Positions 8,279 to 17,607 are shown, numbered from the stretch's first letter. The stretch: DNA of 64,000 nt from Nocardia abscessus (GCF_015477775.1 NZ_JADLQO010000009.1:186001-250000); one strand, 5' to 3'. Notes: a model not told the origin generated them from the letters alone. Numbers and translations: made by a program.

Positions 8279-9681
8279 CACCGCCGACGAGAACCGGTGA
8301 TCGCCGCCTCGACGGTCCGGCCCTCCGCCACCCACTGGGCGCCTACGCCCGCTATCGGGCCGACCCGCTCAGCCTGTTCTACGAGTCCGCGCTCGGCTAT
8401 GGCAGCGTCCGGCTGCGGCTGGCGCACCAGCACGTACACCTGCTGGTCGAACCCGCGCACATCGAACAGGTGCTGGTCACCCACGCGGGCCGCTACGAGA
8501 AGGGAGTCAGCTACCGAAGCCTGAACCATTTGCTCGGCCCCGGCCTGCTGACCAGCGGCGGCGAGCTGTGGAAACGGCAGCGCGCCTTGATCAAGCCGGT
8601 CTTCGCGCGCCGTCACGTGGAGACCGAGATACCGCTCATGGTCGAATGCGGACAGCGGATGCATACCCGCTTGGATACGCACGCCGCGAACGGCGAGGCC
8701 TTCGACCTGGTGCCCGAGCTGATGGGTTTCGCCGCCGACGTCGTGTGCCGCGCGGTACTCGGAGCGGACCTCGACGGCGTGCTCCCGCAAATCGAAGACG
8801 ATGTGCGCCAGGGTGTTTCGTGGGTCATGCGGCACATGGCCGCACCGATCCAGCTCCCGCCGCGGCTCCCGACGCCGGGTAACCGGCGGCTGCAGGCGGT
8901 GCGCCAACGGTTGCACCGAGTGGTGGACGAGGTGATCGGGCGGCACCGGCAGACCGACGACGCCCACTCCCTGCTCGCCCGGTTGCTCGCCGCCCGCGAC
9001 GACGCCGGGCACGCGATGGACGACGAGCAACTGCGGCACGAGGTGCTGACCTTCCTGCTCGCCGGTCACGAGACCACCGGAGGGGCACTGGCCTGGACGA
9101 TCTACGAACTGGGCCGCAACCCGACGGTGCTCGAGCGGGTGCGCGCGGAGATCGACGCGTGGCCGGACGCACCGGACGATCCGGACGCCGTGCGGGCCGC
9201 GCTGCCCCGATTGGAGTACACCGGCCGCGTGATCGACGAGGCGATGCGCCTGCATCCTCCGGCATGGGCGTTCAGCCGCACCGCACTCGAGCCGGACCGC
9301 TTCGACCGGTTCGACCTGCGGCCCGGCGCGATCGTGGTGATCAGCCCGTTCGTCAACCATCGGCTGCCGCGGTTCTGGGATTCGCCGCTGACCTTCGATC
9401 CCGACCGGTTCACGAAGGAGCGGAACCGGGCGCGTCCGCCGTTCCGGTACTTCCCCTTCGGCTGGGGCGCGCATCTGTGCGTCGGTCAGCAGATGGCGCT
9501 GATCGAGATCCGGGTAGGTCTCGCGATGCTGCTGTCGCGCTACGACATCGAACTGGTGAACGGGATGCGGGTGCGTGAACGCCCCGAGATCTCCAACACC
9601 CCCGACCCGGTCCTGGTCCGGTTGACCCGGCGCGAGCGCGCCGTCCCGGCGACCCGGGCCAGACAGGAGGCCGCACGATGA
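8275..9681 (+). CDS. Cytochrome P450
   Basis: A 468-residue P450 with all signature elements: the I-helix LLAGHETTGG, the K-helix ExxR in DEAMRLHPP, and the heme-binding loop FPFGWGAHLCVG with ligand C402. The LLAGHETT form and the length are close to CYP4/CYP102-like fatty acid hydroxylases rather than the shorter CYP105/107 type found at 56944-58155. No reductase is fused, so ferredoxin and reductase must come from elsewhere. It overlaps both neighbours by ATGA. In this operon it probably hydroxylates or desaturates the carrier-bound or free lipid chain. That substrate is inferred from context. Confidence 0.92.
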   Translation: MTPPTRTGDRRLDGPALRHPLGAYARYRADPLSLFYESALGYGSVRLRLAHQHVHLLVEPAHIEQVLVTHAGRYEKGVSYRSLNHLLGPGLLTSGGELWKRQRALIKPVFARRHVETEIPLMVECGQRMHTRLDTHAANGEAFDLVPELMGFAADVVCRAVLGADLDGVLPQIEDDVRQGVSWVMRHMAAPIQLPPRLPTPGNRRLQAVRQRLHRVVDEVIGRHRQTDDAHSLLARLLAARDDAGHAMDDEQLRHEVLTFLLAGHETTGGALAWTIYELGRNPTVLERVRAEIDAWPDAPDDPDAVRAALPRLEYTGRVIDEAMRLHPPAWAFSRTALEPDRFDRFDLRPGAIVVISPFVNHRLPRFWDSPLTFDPDRFTKERNRARPPFRYFPFGWGAHLCVGQQMALIEIRVGLAMLLSRYDIELVNGMRVRERPEISNTPDPVLVRLTRRERAVPATRARQEAAR

Positions 9682-12425
9682 CCAGTACCACCACCGGCGC
9701 GATACAGCGCGCCGAAACCCTCGCGGCGGACCCGGCGGCAGCCGCGGGTGCGGGTGCCAAGGCCGCGAATCTCGCCAGGTTGCAGGCCGCCGGGCACCGG
9801 GTGCCGCCGTTCGTCGTGCTGGGCACCGACACGTGCGCACGGCTGCTGGCCCCGTCCGCCGCTGCTGTCGCCGACTTGCTTGCGGGCCTCGACCCCCACG
9901 ATCCGGCCGCACTGCGGTCCGTCTCGACCCGGATTCGAACGCTCATCGAGGGACAACCGTTGCCCGGTGACATCGCGGCCGAGCTGGACACCGCAGTCGC
10001 CGATCTGTCCGGCGCCGGTTCAGCCGCTACGGCTGAGGTGCGATTCGCCGTGCGTTCGTCGGTGCGCGGCGAGGATTCGGCCACCGACTCCTTCGCCGGA
10101 CAGCTCGATACCGTGCTCAATGTCCCGGCGGCCGGTCTGCCCGCCGCGATCGGGACGGTGCTCGCCTCCGCATGGTCCGAGCGCGCGCTGTTCTACCGGG
10201 CGCGTCGTGGTCTCGACGACGCGCCGGTCGCCTGCGCCGTCGTGGTGCAGGTGCTGCTCGACAGCGCTGTCTCCGGTGTGGTGTTCAGCTGCAATCCGCA
10301 GACCGGAGACCCGTCCGAAGCGGTCGTAGCGGCCGCGCTCGGACTGGGCGAGGGCGTGGTGGCGGGCACGGTGGACTGCGATACCTACTTCGTCGACCGC
10401 GGCACCGGCGCCATCACGTCTCGGATCGTCACCGACAAGCGCAGCCGCGTGGTGCCCGCGCGTAACGGTGCGGGAACCACCGTCGAAGAACTCGCTGCCC
10501 CGGTGACGGACGCGGCGCTCTCTGACGCGCGAATTCGCGAATTGGCGGAGGTAGCAGGCGAACTCGCCGACCACTTCGGCGCGCCACAGGACATCGAGTT
10601 CGCCTACACGACCGATGGGCGATTGCACCTGTTGCAGGCCAGACCGGTCACGGCGACCGGTGCGCGTGAAACCGTCTTCGACAATGTCAATGTCGCCGAG
10701 TCGTATCCGGGGCTGTCGAGTCCGCTCACCTTCTCCGTGCTGCGGGCCGCCTACGAGCGGGTCTTCCGCGCCTGTCACCGCGATTTCGGAGCCACCGCGC
10801 GGATCGTGGACCGCAACGCCGCCGATCTGTATCCGTATCTGGTCGCCACCGCACGCGGTCGCATCTACTACAACATCAGCAACTGGTACCGCCTGTTCCT
10901 CGAGATACCCGGCATGGACTTCGCCATCGAAGGGTGGGAGGCGGCGCTCGATATCGAGAATCGATACCAGCGGCCGCCCCCGTCGGCCCGTGGCATCGCC
11001 CGGCTACGCGCGACCGTACTTCGGCTGCGGGTGTTGGCGATCATTGTGCTCGGCTGGCTGCGTCTGCCACGGCGGCTGCGGGCGTTCTTCGCCGCGCTGG
11101 CGGCGGCGACCGCCGACCTCGAGCGCAGACTGGACCAGGACACACCGGAGCGCGAACGCGACGCACACGCGCTGCTGGCCTGGACGGAACGTTTCTTCGA
11201 CGAGCTCGTGCCCGCGTATTCGGTGCAGATCTTCAACGACTTCCTCGCTCAGCAGATGTTCCATGTGGTCGGACTGCAGTTGCGACGAGCCGGCTTGGCC
11301 GAGGACGCGGCGCTCACCCTGCGCAACGAGTTGTTCTGCGGCGAGGACGGTGTCGACAGCGTCGATCCGGTGCGGTCGGCACTGGCATTGACCGCACAGG
11401 TGCGCGCCGACTCGGCACTGCGTGCGCTTTTCGACGGCCCGGCCACCGCATACGAGGTGTGGACGGCATTGTCGGAGGATCGGTTCGCGAACTTCCACGC
11501 GGCTTGCCTGCGCCACATCACGGAGTTCGGCGACCGCACCGTGGACGAACTCAAGCTGGAGACCGATCCACTGGGCGAGCATCCCGAACGACTGGTGCCC
11601 ATGCTGCGCAACTACCTGCGCGGTGGACAGAACGCCGACGACATGATCGCGCGCGAGCAGGCGATCCGTCGCGCCGCCGAGCGCGCGGCGAACGACCTGT
11701 TCGCGGGTAAACGACTACAGCGCTGGGGTTTTCGGTTCGCGCTCCGTCTTGCCCGCGAACACGTCAAGCAGCGGGAGAACATGCGGCTGGGCCGAAGCCG
11801 CTCCTTCGGTCTGGTCAAGCGGGTTTTCCGGGAGTACGGCAGGCGACTGCACACCGACGGCCTGCTGAGCGATCCGCGCGATGTCTTCTGGCTCACCTAC
11901 GAGGAGATCGCGGCGCTCACCCGCGGAACGGCGGTGGACGCCGACGCCACCCGCACCGTCGCCGTGCGCAAGGCCGATTACGAGCGCTGGCGCGCCCAAC
12001 GACTGCCCTCCCGCATCGTCACGACCGGGATCGCCGCGGCGGGAATCGCGGATGTGCCGCTGGAGGAACCGGACGAGAATATCGCCGCCGGAGCGCGCGT
12101 ACTGCACGGAATCGGTTGTGCCCCCGGTCGCGTCGAGGCGCCCGCGCTGGTTCTGCGCAGCCCGGACCCGGACGTCGCGATCGACGGACAGATCCTCGTC
12201 GCCTCGACCACCGACCCGGGCTGGGTGTTCCTCATGGTCGCCGCGGGCGGTCTGGTCAGCGAACGGGGCAGCCTCCTTTCGCACACCGCCATCATCGGAC
12301 GCGAACTCGGTATCCCCACGGTCGTCGGCGTTGCCGGAGTCACCGGCCTGATCGACAACGATGAGGTACTGGTGCTGGACGGCCGCGCCGGAACCGTGAC
12401 GCTCGGGCAGGAGCAACGACGGTGA
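9678..12425 (+). CDS. PEP-synthase-like / PigC-RedH-like phosphotransferase, stand-alone
   Basis: A 915-residue protein with the same plan as residues 735-1535 of the fusion: an N-terminal PPDK-type ATP-grasp domain (FAVRSSVRGEDS, SFAGQLDTV, DIEFAYTTDG, LLQARPVT), a long helical middle domain, and a C-terminal swivel domain with its phosphohistidine in GSLLSHTAIIG. Rifampicin phosphotransferase and the prodiginine condensing enzymes PigC/RedH share this order; true PEP synthases also carry a PEP/pyruvate barrel, which I do not see here. AGGAGG precedes ATG 9678 by 7 bases, and both ends overlap the neighbours. It likely uses ATP to phosphorylate or to activate a substrate for C-N or C-C bond formation. 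Two such modules in one operon suggest two different activation steps. Confidence 0.85.
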   Translation: MTSTTTGAIQRAETLAADPAAAAGAGAKAANLARLQAAGHRVPPFVVLGTDTCARLLAPSAAAVADLLAGLDPHDPAALRSVSTRIRTLIEGQPLPGDIAAELDTAVADLSGAGSAATAEVRFAVRSSVRGEDSATDSFAGQLDTVLNVPAAGLPAAIGTVLASAWSERALFYRARRGLDDAPVACAVVVQVLLDSAVSGVVFSCNPQTGDPSEAVVAAALGLGEGVVAGTVDCDTYFVDRGTGAITSRIVTDKRSRVVPARNGAGTTVEELAAPVTDAALSDARIRELAEVAGELADHFGAPQDIEFAYTTDGRLHLLQARPVTATGARETVFDNVNVAESYPGLSSPLTFSVLRAAYERVFRACHRDFGATARIVDRNAADLYPYLVATARGRIYYNISNWYRLFLEIPGMDFAIEGWEAALDIENRYQRPPPSARGIARLRATVLRLRVLAIIVLGWLRLPRRLRAFFAALAAATADLERRLDQDTPERERDAHALLAWTERFFDELVPAYSVQIFNDFLAQQMFHVVGLQLRRAGLAEDAALTLRNELFCGEDGVDSVDPVRSALALTAQVRADSALRALFDGPATAYEVWTALSEDRFANFHAACLRHITEFGDRTVDELKLETDPLGEHPERLVPMLRNYLRGGQNADDMIAREQAIRRAAERAANDLFAGKRLQRWGFRFALRLAREHVKQRENMRLGRSRSFGLVKRVFREYGRRLHTDGLLSDPRDVFWLTYEEIAALTRGTAVDADATRTVAVRKADYERWRAQRLPSRIVTTGIAAAGIADVPLEEPDENIAAGARVLHGIGCAPGRVEAPALVLRSPDPDVAIDGQILVASTTDPGWVFLMVAAGGLVSERGSLLSHTAIIGRELGIPTVVGVAGVTGLIDNDEVLVLDGRAGTVTLGQEQRR

Positions 12426-13714
12426 CCGCACCCGATCTGGCCCACGGCGAGAACTTCAGCCTGGAGCACTACCTCGACCCCGCCGCGCACACATTCGAAC
12501 AGCGTTTCGCGGAATTCCGGCCGTATGCCCAGCACGCTCGCGGCAGCGGTTTCGTGTTGCGGGAAGTGGCCGGACCGTCCGGCGCGGTCGTGCCGGTGCG
12601 CGATCCCGCGACCGGCGCGACCGATGAGCTGATCATGCTCGGGTCCAACAACTATCTCGGCCTCGGCAACGAACCATCCATCGTCGAGGCGGCCATCGCC
12701 GCGATCCGCGAATACGGCGTGGGACACGGCGGCCCGCCCTTGCTCAACGGCACCACCACCTTGCACCGGCGGCTCGAGCAACGGCTGGCCGAGCTGAAGG
12801 GCTGCGAGGACGCCATGGTCTTCTCCTCGGGCTATGCCGCCAATGTCGGCTGGGTGACCGGTCTGCTGCGCAAAGGCGATGTGCTGCTCTACGACGAGCA
12901 GAACCATGCCAGCCTCTACGACGGCATCCAGCTCGGTCGCGTGCGCTCGATGGCCTTCGCGCACAACGACCTGCGGCACCTGCGCCACCGGCTGATGCAG
13001 ATCCGCTGGCGTAATCCGGGTGCGAACGTCGTGGTGGCCGTCGAGGGCGTGTACTCGATGGACGGCGACATCGCGCCGCTGGCCGAGATCCGCGCGCTGT
13101 GCGACGCGTTCGGGGCGTGGCTGGCGGTGGACGACGCCCACGGCACCGGAGTGCTCGGTGCTCGCGGGCACGGCACCGCCGAGCACTTCGGGCTCGGCCC
13201 GGGAGCGGTAGAACTGACCATGGGCACGTTCTCGAAGGTCTTCGCGGGTACCGGCGGTTTCGTCGCGGGATCCCGAGACCTGGTGGACACCCTGCGCTTC
13301 TTCGCCCGCTCTTACATGTTCTCCGCCGCGCTCGCACCCTCCGTGGTCGCGGCGGTGCTGGCGGGAATCGATTTCCTCGCCGCGCATCCCGAGCGGGTAG
13401 CGCGACTGCACGACAACGTCGGATATTTCGTGCGCGGACTGCGGTCCATGGGCTTCGCCGTCGATCCGCAGACCGCGATCATCCCGCTCCTGGTGCCGCA
13501 GCGTCTCGCCGTCGCCGATGTGGTCACCGCCCTGCACCGAGAAGGCGTGTTCGTCAATGGCGTCGAATTCCCGGCAGTGCCCCGCGACCAGCAGCGCCTG
13601 CGCATCAGCATGATGGCCACCCTCACCCGCGACCACCTCGATCACGCGCTCGATCGCATCGACGTCGTCGCCCGCCGCTTCGGCTTCCATCCCGAACAGG
13701 AAGGGATCGCTTGA
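12422..13714 (+). CDS. Alpha-oxoamine synthase (serine palmitoyltransferase / KAPA synthase family)
   Basis: A 430-residue fold-type I PLP enzyme. SNNYLGL near residue 78, LNGTTTLHRRLE, FSSGYAANVG, DDAHGTGVLG, and PLP lysine K272 in GTFSKVFAGTGG place it in the family that condenses an acyl thioester with an amino acid and loses CO2. The segment before LNGT reads GHGGPPLLNG, where KAPA synthase and serine palmitoyltransferase usually have GSxGSR; this may alter amino acid or acyl specificity. It starts at GTG 12422, overlapping the previous stop. With the ACP and FAAL upstream, and the SDR and lipid kinase downstream, it would make a long-chain alpha-amino-ketone like 3-ketosphinganine. The amino acid used is unknown. 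Confidence 0.88.
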   Translation: MTAPDLAHGENFSLEHYLDPAAHTFEQRFAEFRPYAQHARGSGFVLREVAGPSGAVVPVRDPATGATDELIMLGSNNYLGLGNEPSIVEAAIAAIREYGVGHGGPPLLNGTTTLHRRLEQRLAELKGCEDAMVFSSGYAANVGWVTGLLRKGDVLLYDEQNHASLYDGIQLGRVRSMAFAHNDLRHLRHRLMQIRWRNPGANVVVAVEGVYSMDGDIAPLAEIRALCDAFGAWLAVDDAHGTGVLGARGHGTAEHFGLGPGAVELTMGTFSKVFAGTGGFVAGSRDLVDTLRFFARSYMFSAALAPSVVAAVLAGIDFLAAHPERVARLHDNVGYFVRGLRSMGFAVDPQTAIIPLLVPQRLAVADVVTALHREGVFVNGVEFPAVPRDQQRLRISMMATLTRDHLDHALDRIDVVARRFGFHPEQEGIA

Positions 13715-13715
13715 C

Positions 13716-15113
13716 ATGACCGACACCGTGATAGCCGCGGGCGGGACGGAGGCCGAGCGGCTGCTGGTGCACGCTGCGCTGGCCACACCCACCGAACAGG
13801 AACGCGCCGCGCTGGTCGATCTGGCCCACCGGGTCACCGAGTGGGCCGCCTTCTTCGAGCTGGCACAACTGAACGCGACTGTCCCGCTGGTGCGGCGTTC
13901 GCTGATCGCCGCCGAGGTGTATCCGCTCGTCCCGCCGCTGGTTCGGGTACGGCTCGACGCCGCGACCGAGCGGATCGCGACCGCGAACGACCGGCGCCTG
14001 GCCGGTGCGGTGCAACTGCTGCGGCGCCTCGACGAACGCGGCGTGCGCTGCGTGGTGCTCAAAGGCATGCTTTTCGCCACCGAGGTCTACCACGACCCGC
14101 GCTACAAACGGATGAACGACCTGGACATCCTGTTGGAACCGGACCAGATCGACGTGGCCGTCGAGATCTACCGTGAGCTGGGTCTTTTCGCGACCTCGGA
14201 GCTGTTGGGGAAGGCGCCCAAGGCGCGGACCGAGCGCTCACACCACCTGCCGTCGTTCGTCTCCCGCGACGGCGCGCTCGTGGTGGGAACGCACTGGGGA
14301 TTGATCACGCCGCTGGCGCCTTACACAGTCGACTACACCGCGATCTGGAAACGCGTGCGGCCCATCGACTTCCACGGTGTACCCGCATGGGCGATGGCGC
14401 ACGAGGACAACCTCCACCATCTGGGCATCCACCTGCCCTACTACAAGACCGGCGTACGCGAGCTCGGTGACATCTGGAACCTGGCCCGACACGCGGGTGC
14501 GGACCTCGACTACGACCTGCTGGCCGCGCAGATCGCAGCGGCAGGCAGCGAAGGCTTGATGTATCACGCCCTCGCACTGGCCCACCGGCTGGTGCCCGAC
14601 CCGCACTTCGCCGTGCTGCTGGACCGGATCGCGCCGCGCGTGGACCGATTCACCCGCGCCGACACGGCGCGCAAGATCGCCGATGTGCACACGCTGCTGC
14701 GCAGCCGCTCCACGCACACCTCCCGAATCGAGAAGGCCTACACCGAGTTCAACATGACCGCCGACCCGGGGGAGAAACTGGACGGCTTCCGGCGGTTGTG
14801 GTCCGGGTTGCTGCTGGTCCCCGGCGCGGAGGCGGCCCGGATGAACTCGGTACGCGACCCGGGCGCCCTGACCGCCGTCGGCGCCCGTCTGATCGCGCCC
14901 TACCGGCTGACCCGGGTGTTCCAGCGCGACCTAGGCCGGTGGCTGTTCCCCGCCGCGCTGGTGAAGACGGTCTACGACCTCGGCGCGGCATACGCCGGGG
15001 AGTTCCGGTCCCGCACCGGGCTCGGCGGTGCGCCGCCCGGTATCGAGGAGTACGCCGCCCGCCTCGGGCTGACCCGAGCGGACCTGCAAGCAGTACTGGA
15101 CAGCCAGGAGTGA
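13716..15113 (+). CDS. NTP_transf_5 family nucleotidyltransferase-like protein
   Basis: A 465-residue protein with the core of the uncharacterised nucleotidyltransferase family (NTP_transf_5): CVVLKGMLF near residues 111-119 and DPRYKRMNDLDILL, whose D135 and D137 would be the metal-binding aspartates. A conserved HHLG/H-rich stretch follows near residue 230, and the C-terminal half is helical. Members often occur in peptide and lipid biosynthetic clusters with no proven reaction. It starts two bases after the stop of the synthase gene, with an AGGAAGG-like site upstream, and overlaps the HAD gene. Transfer of a nucleotidyl group to, or from, a phosphorylated intermediate is a guess from the family name and the nearby kinases. 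Confidence 0.72.
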   Translation: MTDTVIAAGGTEAERLLVHAALATPTEQERAALVDLAHRVTEWAAFFELAQLNATVPLVRRSLIAAEVYPLVPPLVRVRLDAATERIATANDRRLAGAVQLLRRLDERGVRCVVLKGMLFATEVYHDPRYKRMNDLDILLEPDQIDVAVEIYRELGLFATSELLGKAPKARTERSHHLPSFVSRDGALVVGTHWGLITPLAPYTVDYTAIWKRVRPIDFHGVPAWAMAHEDNLHHLGIHLPYYKTGVRELGDIWNLARHAGADLDYDLLAAQIAAAGSEGLMYHALALAHRLVPDPHFAVLLDRIAPRVDRFTRADTARKIADVHTLLRSRSTHTSRIEKAYTEFNMTADPGEKLDGFRRLWSGLLLVPGAEAARMNSVRDPGALTAVGARLIAPYRLTRVFQRDLGRWLFPAALVKTVYDLGAAYAGEFRSRTGLGGAPPGIEEYAARLGLTRADLQAVLDSQE

Positions 15114-15844
15114 GCCCACGACCGACCGTGCTGTGGGATCTGGACGGCACGTTGATCGGGCAGCGGCGGCGCACCTTTGCGACGCTGATGCCCGCGGGAG
15201 CGGCCTGGGTATTCCGCGATCTCATGCCACCGCACCGTTTCCTGCCGCTGTTGAGCCGCACGCTGCGCGATGTACGCGCCAACGACACCGGACACACCAA
15301 CACGGAGCTGATGCTGCGGCTGCTCGCCGAGCGCGTCGGCACCGGCCGCGACGTGGTGGAAGCCCGCCTGGCCCGGCTGGCAGAGGTCGAATTCGCCCGG
15401 TTGCGGGCTTGTTTCCCGGCGCGACCGGCAGCGGTGGCGGCGGTGCGCGCGCTGGCGGAGGCGGGTGCGCGTCAGGTGGTCGCGACCAACCCGCTGTGGC
15501 CGCGCAGCACCGTCGAAGCCAGGATCCGCTGGGGTGGACACGATCTCACCTCGTTCGACTTCGTCACCAGTGGCGAGAGCATGCGCCGCGCCAAGCCACG
15601 GCTCGATTTCTATCGCGAGCTGCTCGACCGGCTGGGCGTGGCGGCTGGTGACTGCGTGATGGTCGGCAACGACCCGGCCAACGACGGACCCGCGGCGCAA
15701 CTGGGGATCCCGGTGTTCCTGGTCGGCGCGCGAACAACCGATATTCCACCCGCTGTGGCCCGGACCGGACTGATCACGACCGGAGACCACCGCGCACTAC
15801 GCCGATGGCTCGGCATCGAGGAGGATTCGTGCTCGTCGTCCTGA
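15110..15844 (+). CDS. HAD-superfamily phosphatase
   Basis: A 244-residue haloacid-dehalogenase-fold protein. Motif I is LWDLDGTL close to the N-terminus, motif II ATN near residue 125, motif III the lysine in RRAKPRLDFY, and motif IV VGNDPANDG. The cap helices lie between motifs I and II (type C1). GTG 15110 overlaps the previous stop; GTG 15128 is a second possible start, still before motif I. It should remove phosphate from a small molecule. In an operon with two P-loop kinases, two phosphotransferases and a lipid kinase, it may remove a phosphate used as a temporary group, but no substrate can be read. Confidence 0.85.
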   Translation: MSPRPTVLWDLDGTLIGQRRRTFATLMPAGAAWVFRDLMPPHRFLPLLSRTLRDVRANDTGHTNTELMLRLLAERVGTGRDVVEARLARLAEVEFARLRACFPARPAAVAAVRALAEAGARQVVATNPLWPRSTVEARIRWGGHDLTSFDFVTSGESMRRAKPRLDFYRELLDRLGVAAGDCVMVGNDPANDGPAAQLGIPVFLVGARTTDIPPAVARTGLITTGDHRALRRWLGIEEDSCSSS

Positions 15845-16770
15845 ACCCGCGATCGAACGCGGGCACCGCACTCCGGCGCTGGAAGCCGGTGGAATCCGTG
15901 CTGCGCGACCGGCACCCGGAGCTGTCCGTCGAACTACCCACCGACACACAGCACGCCACGGAACTGGTGCGCGCGGCCGTCACCCGCCCGGACCCACCAT
16001 CGGTGCTGGTCGCCGCGGGCGGCGACGGCATGGTGAACCTGGTGCTGAACGCCCTCATGGATTCCGTCACCGACCGCCCGCGCGCCGTCGGCTCAGCACT
16101 GGGCGCGGTGGGACTGGGCAGCTCCAACGACTTCCACAAGCCGGTGCCCGACAGCGCCCTTGTCGGAAAGATTCCGGTGCGGCTCGACGCAGCGCGCGCC
16201 GGCCTGGTTGACGTGGGCAAGGCCAGCGTGCTGCTGGCCGACGGCACCCGCGCCGTGCGCTACTTCCTGCTCAACGCCAGTATGGGACTGGTCGCGGCGG
16301 GCAATCATTCGTTCAACCAGGCCGTCGGGCCGATCGGCTGGCTCAAGTCGCGCAGCGTGGATACCGCCATTCTGGCCACGGCGCTGGCCACCATCGCCAC
16401 TCATCGGCCGCTGCCGGTCGCGGTGCGCGGCGGCGACTGGATGCACGCCGCCCCCATCACGAACATCGGCGTGCTCAAGAGCGTGCACTTCGCCGGCGGC
16501 ATGCACTACGACACCACGGTCACCCGTGCCGACGGTCAGTTCGACGTGAACATCTGGGCCGAAGCGGGCAGGCTGCGGACACTCGGCCTGATCGCCGGGC
16601 TGTACGCCGGCCGATTCCGGCGGTCGCGGCTGGCGGTGTGCTACCGGGACGCGGTGGTGGAGCTGCGGCCCGACCGCCCGGCGCCACTGGAACTGGACGG
16701 CGAGATCACGATGGTGGAGTCGGCGCGGCTGGAGGTTCTGCCGCGGGTGCTGAAGGTGTGCGCCGCATGA
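15829..16770 (+). CDS. Diacylglycerol kinase / sphingosine kinase family lipid kinase
   Basis: A 313-residue member of the DAGK catalytic family. It starts with VVLNPRSNAG, has the nucleotide motif GGDGMVN near residues 64-70 (usual GGDGT), then GLGSSNDF (usual GTGNDFA), and ends with the C-terminal ELDGE element shared by DgkB, YegS and sphingosine kinases. GTG 15829 has a GAGGAGG site five bases upstream. The gene overlaps the HAD gene by 16 bases and the SDR gene by ATGA. The enzymes phosphorylate a hydroxyl of a lipid with ATP. Beside an alpha-oxoamine synthase and an SDR, an amino-alcohol lipid is a natural substrate, but this is inference. Confidence 0.88.
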   Translation: MLVVLNPRSNAGTALRRWKPVESVLRDRHPELSVELPTDTQHATELVRAAVTRPDPPSVLVAAGGDGMVNLVLNALMDSVTDRPRAVGSALGAVGLGSSNDFHKPVPDSALVGKIPVRLDAARAGLVDVGKASVLLADGTRAVRYFLLNASMGLVAAGNHSFNQAVGPIGWLKSRSVDTAILATALATIATHRPLPVAVRGGDWMHAAPITNIGVLKSVHFAGGMHYDTTVTRADGQFDVNIWAEAGRLRTLGLIAGLYAGRFRRSRLAVCYRDAVVELRPDRPAPLELDGEITMVESARLEVLPRVLKVCAA

Positions 16771-17576
16771 CGGTCGTGCTCGTCACCGGAGCCGCGAACG
16801 GCATGGGCGCGGCCACAGCGGGACATCTCGCCGCGCTGGGACATACGGTCGAAGGATGCGACCGGATGGCCGCGCCCGGCATCGCACAGGTCGACGTGGG
16901 CGATGCCGAGGCGGTGAACCGCTGGGTACGCGCCGCGCACGACAAGCACGGCCGGATCGACGCGGTCGTCACGTTCGCGGCATACGGCGTCGTCGGCGCG
17001 GTCGAGGAGACCACACCCGAGGAGGCCGCGGCGCTGTACGACACCAACGTGCTCGGCACCCACCGGGTGCTGCGAGCAGTGCTGCCACTGTTCCGCGACC
17101 AGGGCGAAGGCCGGGTGCTCGTCGTGAGTTCGGGAGCGGGTGCCATCGCCGAGCCGTACGGCGGCTGGTATTCGGCCACCAAGGCGGCCGTGGAACGGAT
17201 CGGCGAGGCCGCGCGAATGGAGACGGCTGGATCCGGCGTGCACGTATCGGTGCTCATTCCCGGTTGGACGGTCACCCCGATCATCGACACGGCGGTCCAG
17301 GTGGCTACCCCGATCTCCACCTATGACCACGACCGCGCCGCCGTACTGAACCTCGTGCGCGGCTACCTGGCCGCCGGACAGCCGCCCGCAGCGGTGGCCA
17401 GGAAGGTCGCGATGATCCTGGCGGCGGACCGGCCACGGCAGTCCTACCTGTGTGGCCGAGACGTCCGCTTGTCCTTCTGGACTCGCAGGCTGGTCCCGGC
17501 CCGTGTCTATGAGCGAATGGTACGGAGGTATTACGGTATGGGGCGAGGCGCGGAACGGCATCCGCTTAGGACGTGA
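16767..17576 (+). CDS. Short-chain dehydrogenase/reductase
   Basis: A 269-residue classical SDR. The nucleotide-binding TGAANGMG lies at residues 7-14, the catalytic pair is Y135/K139 in YSATK with an upstream serine in VVSSGAG, and PGWTVTP follows the active site. The usual NNAG reads TFAAYG here. It starts at the ATGA overlap with the lipid kinase and is the last gene of the overlapping chain. By position it could reduce the ketone made by the alpha-oxoamine synthase, the role 3-ketosphinganine reductase has in sphingolipid synthesis. Confidence 0.87.
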   Translation: MTVVLVTGAANGMGAATAGHLAALGHTVEGCDRMAAPGIAQVDVGDAEAVNRWVRAAHDKHGRIDAVVTFAAYGVVGAVEETTPEEAAALYDTNVLGTHRVLRAVLPLFRDQGEGRVLVVSSGAGAIAEPYGGWYSATKAAVERIGEAARMETAGSGVHVSVLIPGWTVTPIIDTAVQVATPISTYDHDRAAVLNLVRGYLAAGQPPAAVARKVAMILAADRPRQSYLCGRDVRLSFWTRRLVPARVYERMVRRYYGMGRGAERHPLRT

Positions 17577-17607
17577 CTCGCCCTAAGCCGGTCCTATCGT
17601 ACGTTTC

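Noticed and set aside
11978..14080. A 700-codon minus-strand open frame opposite the phosphotransferase and oxoamine synthase genes
   Set aside because: It is the shadow of G/C-ending codons of two well-supported plus-strand genes; its composition is Arg/Ser/Thr-rich and shows no family motif.
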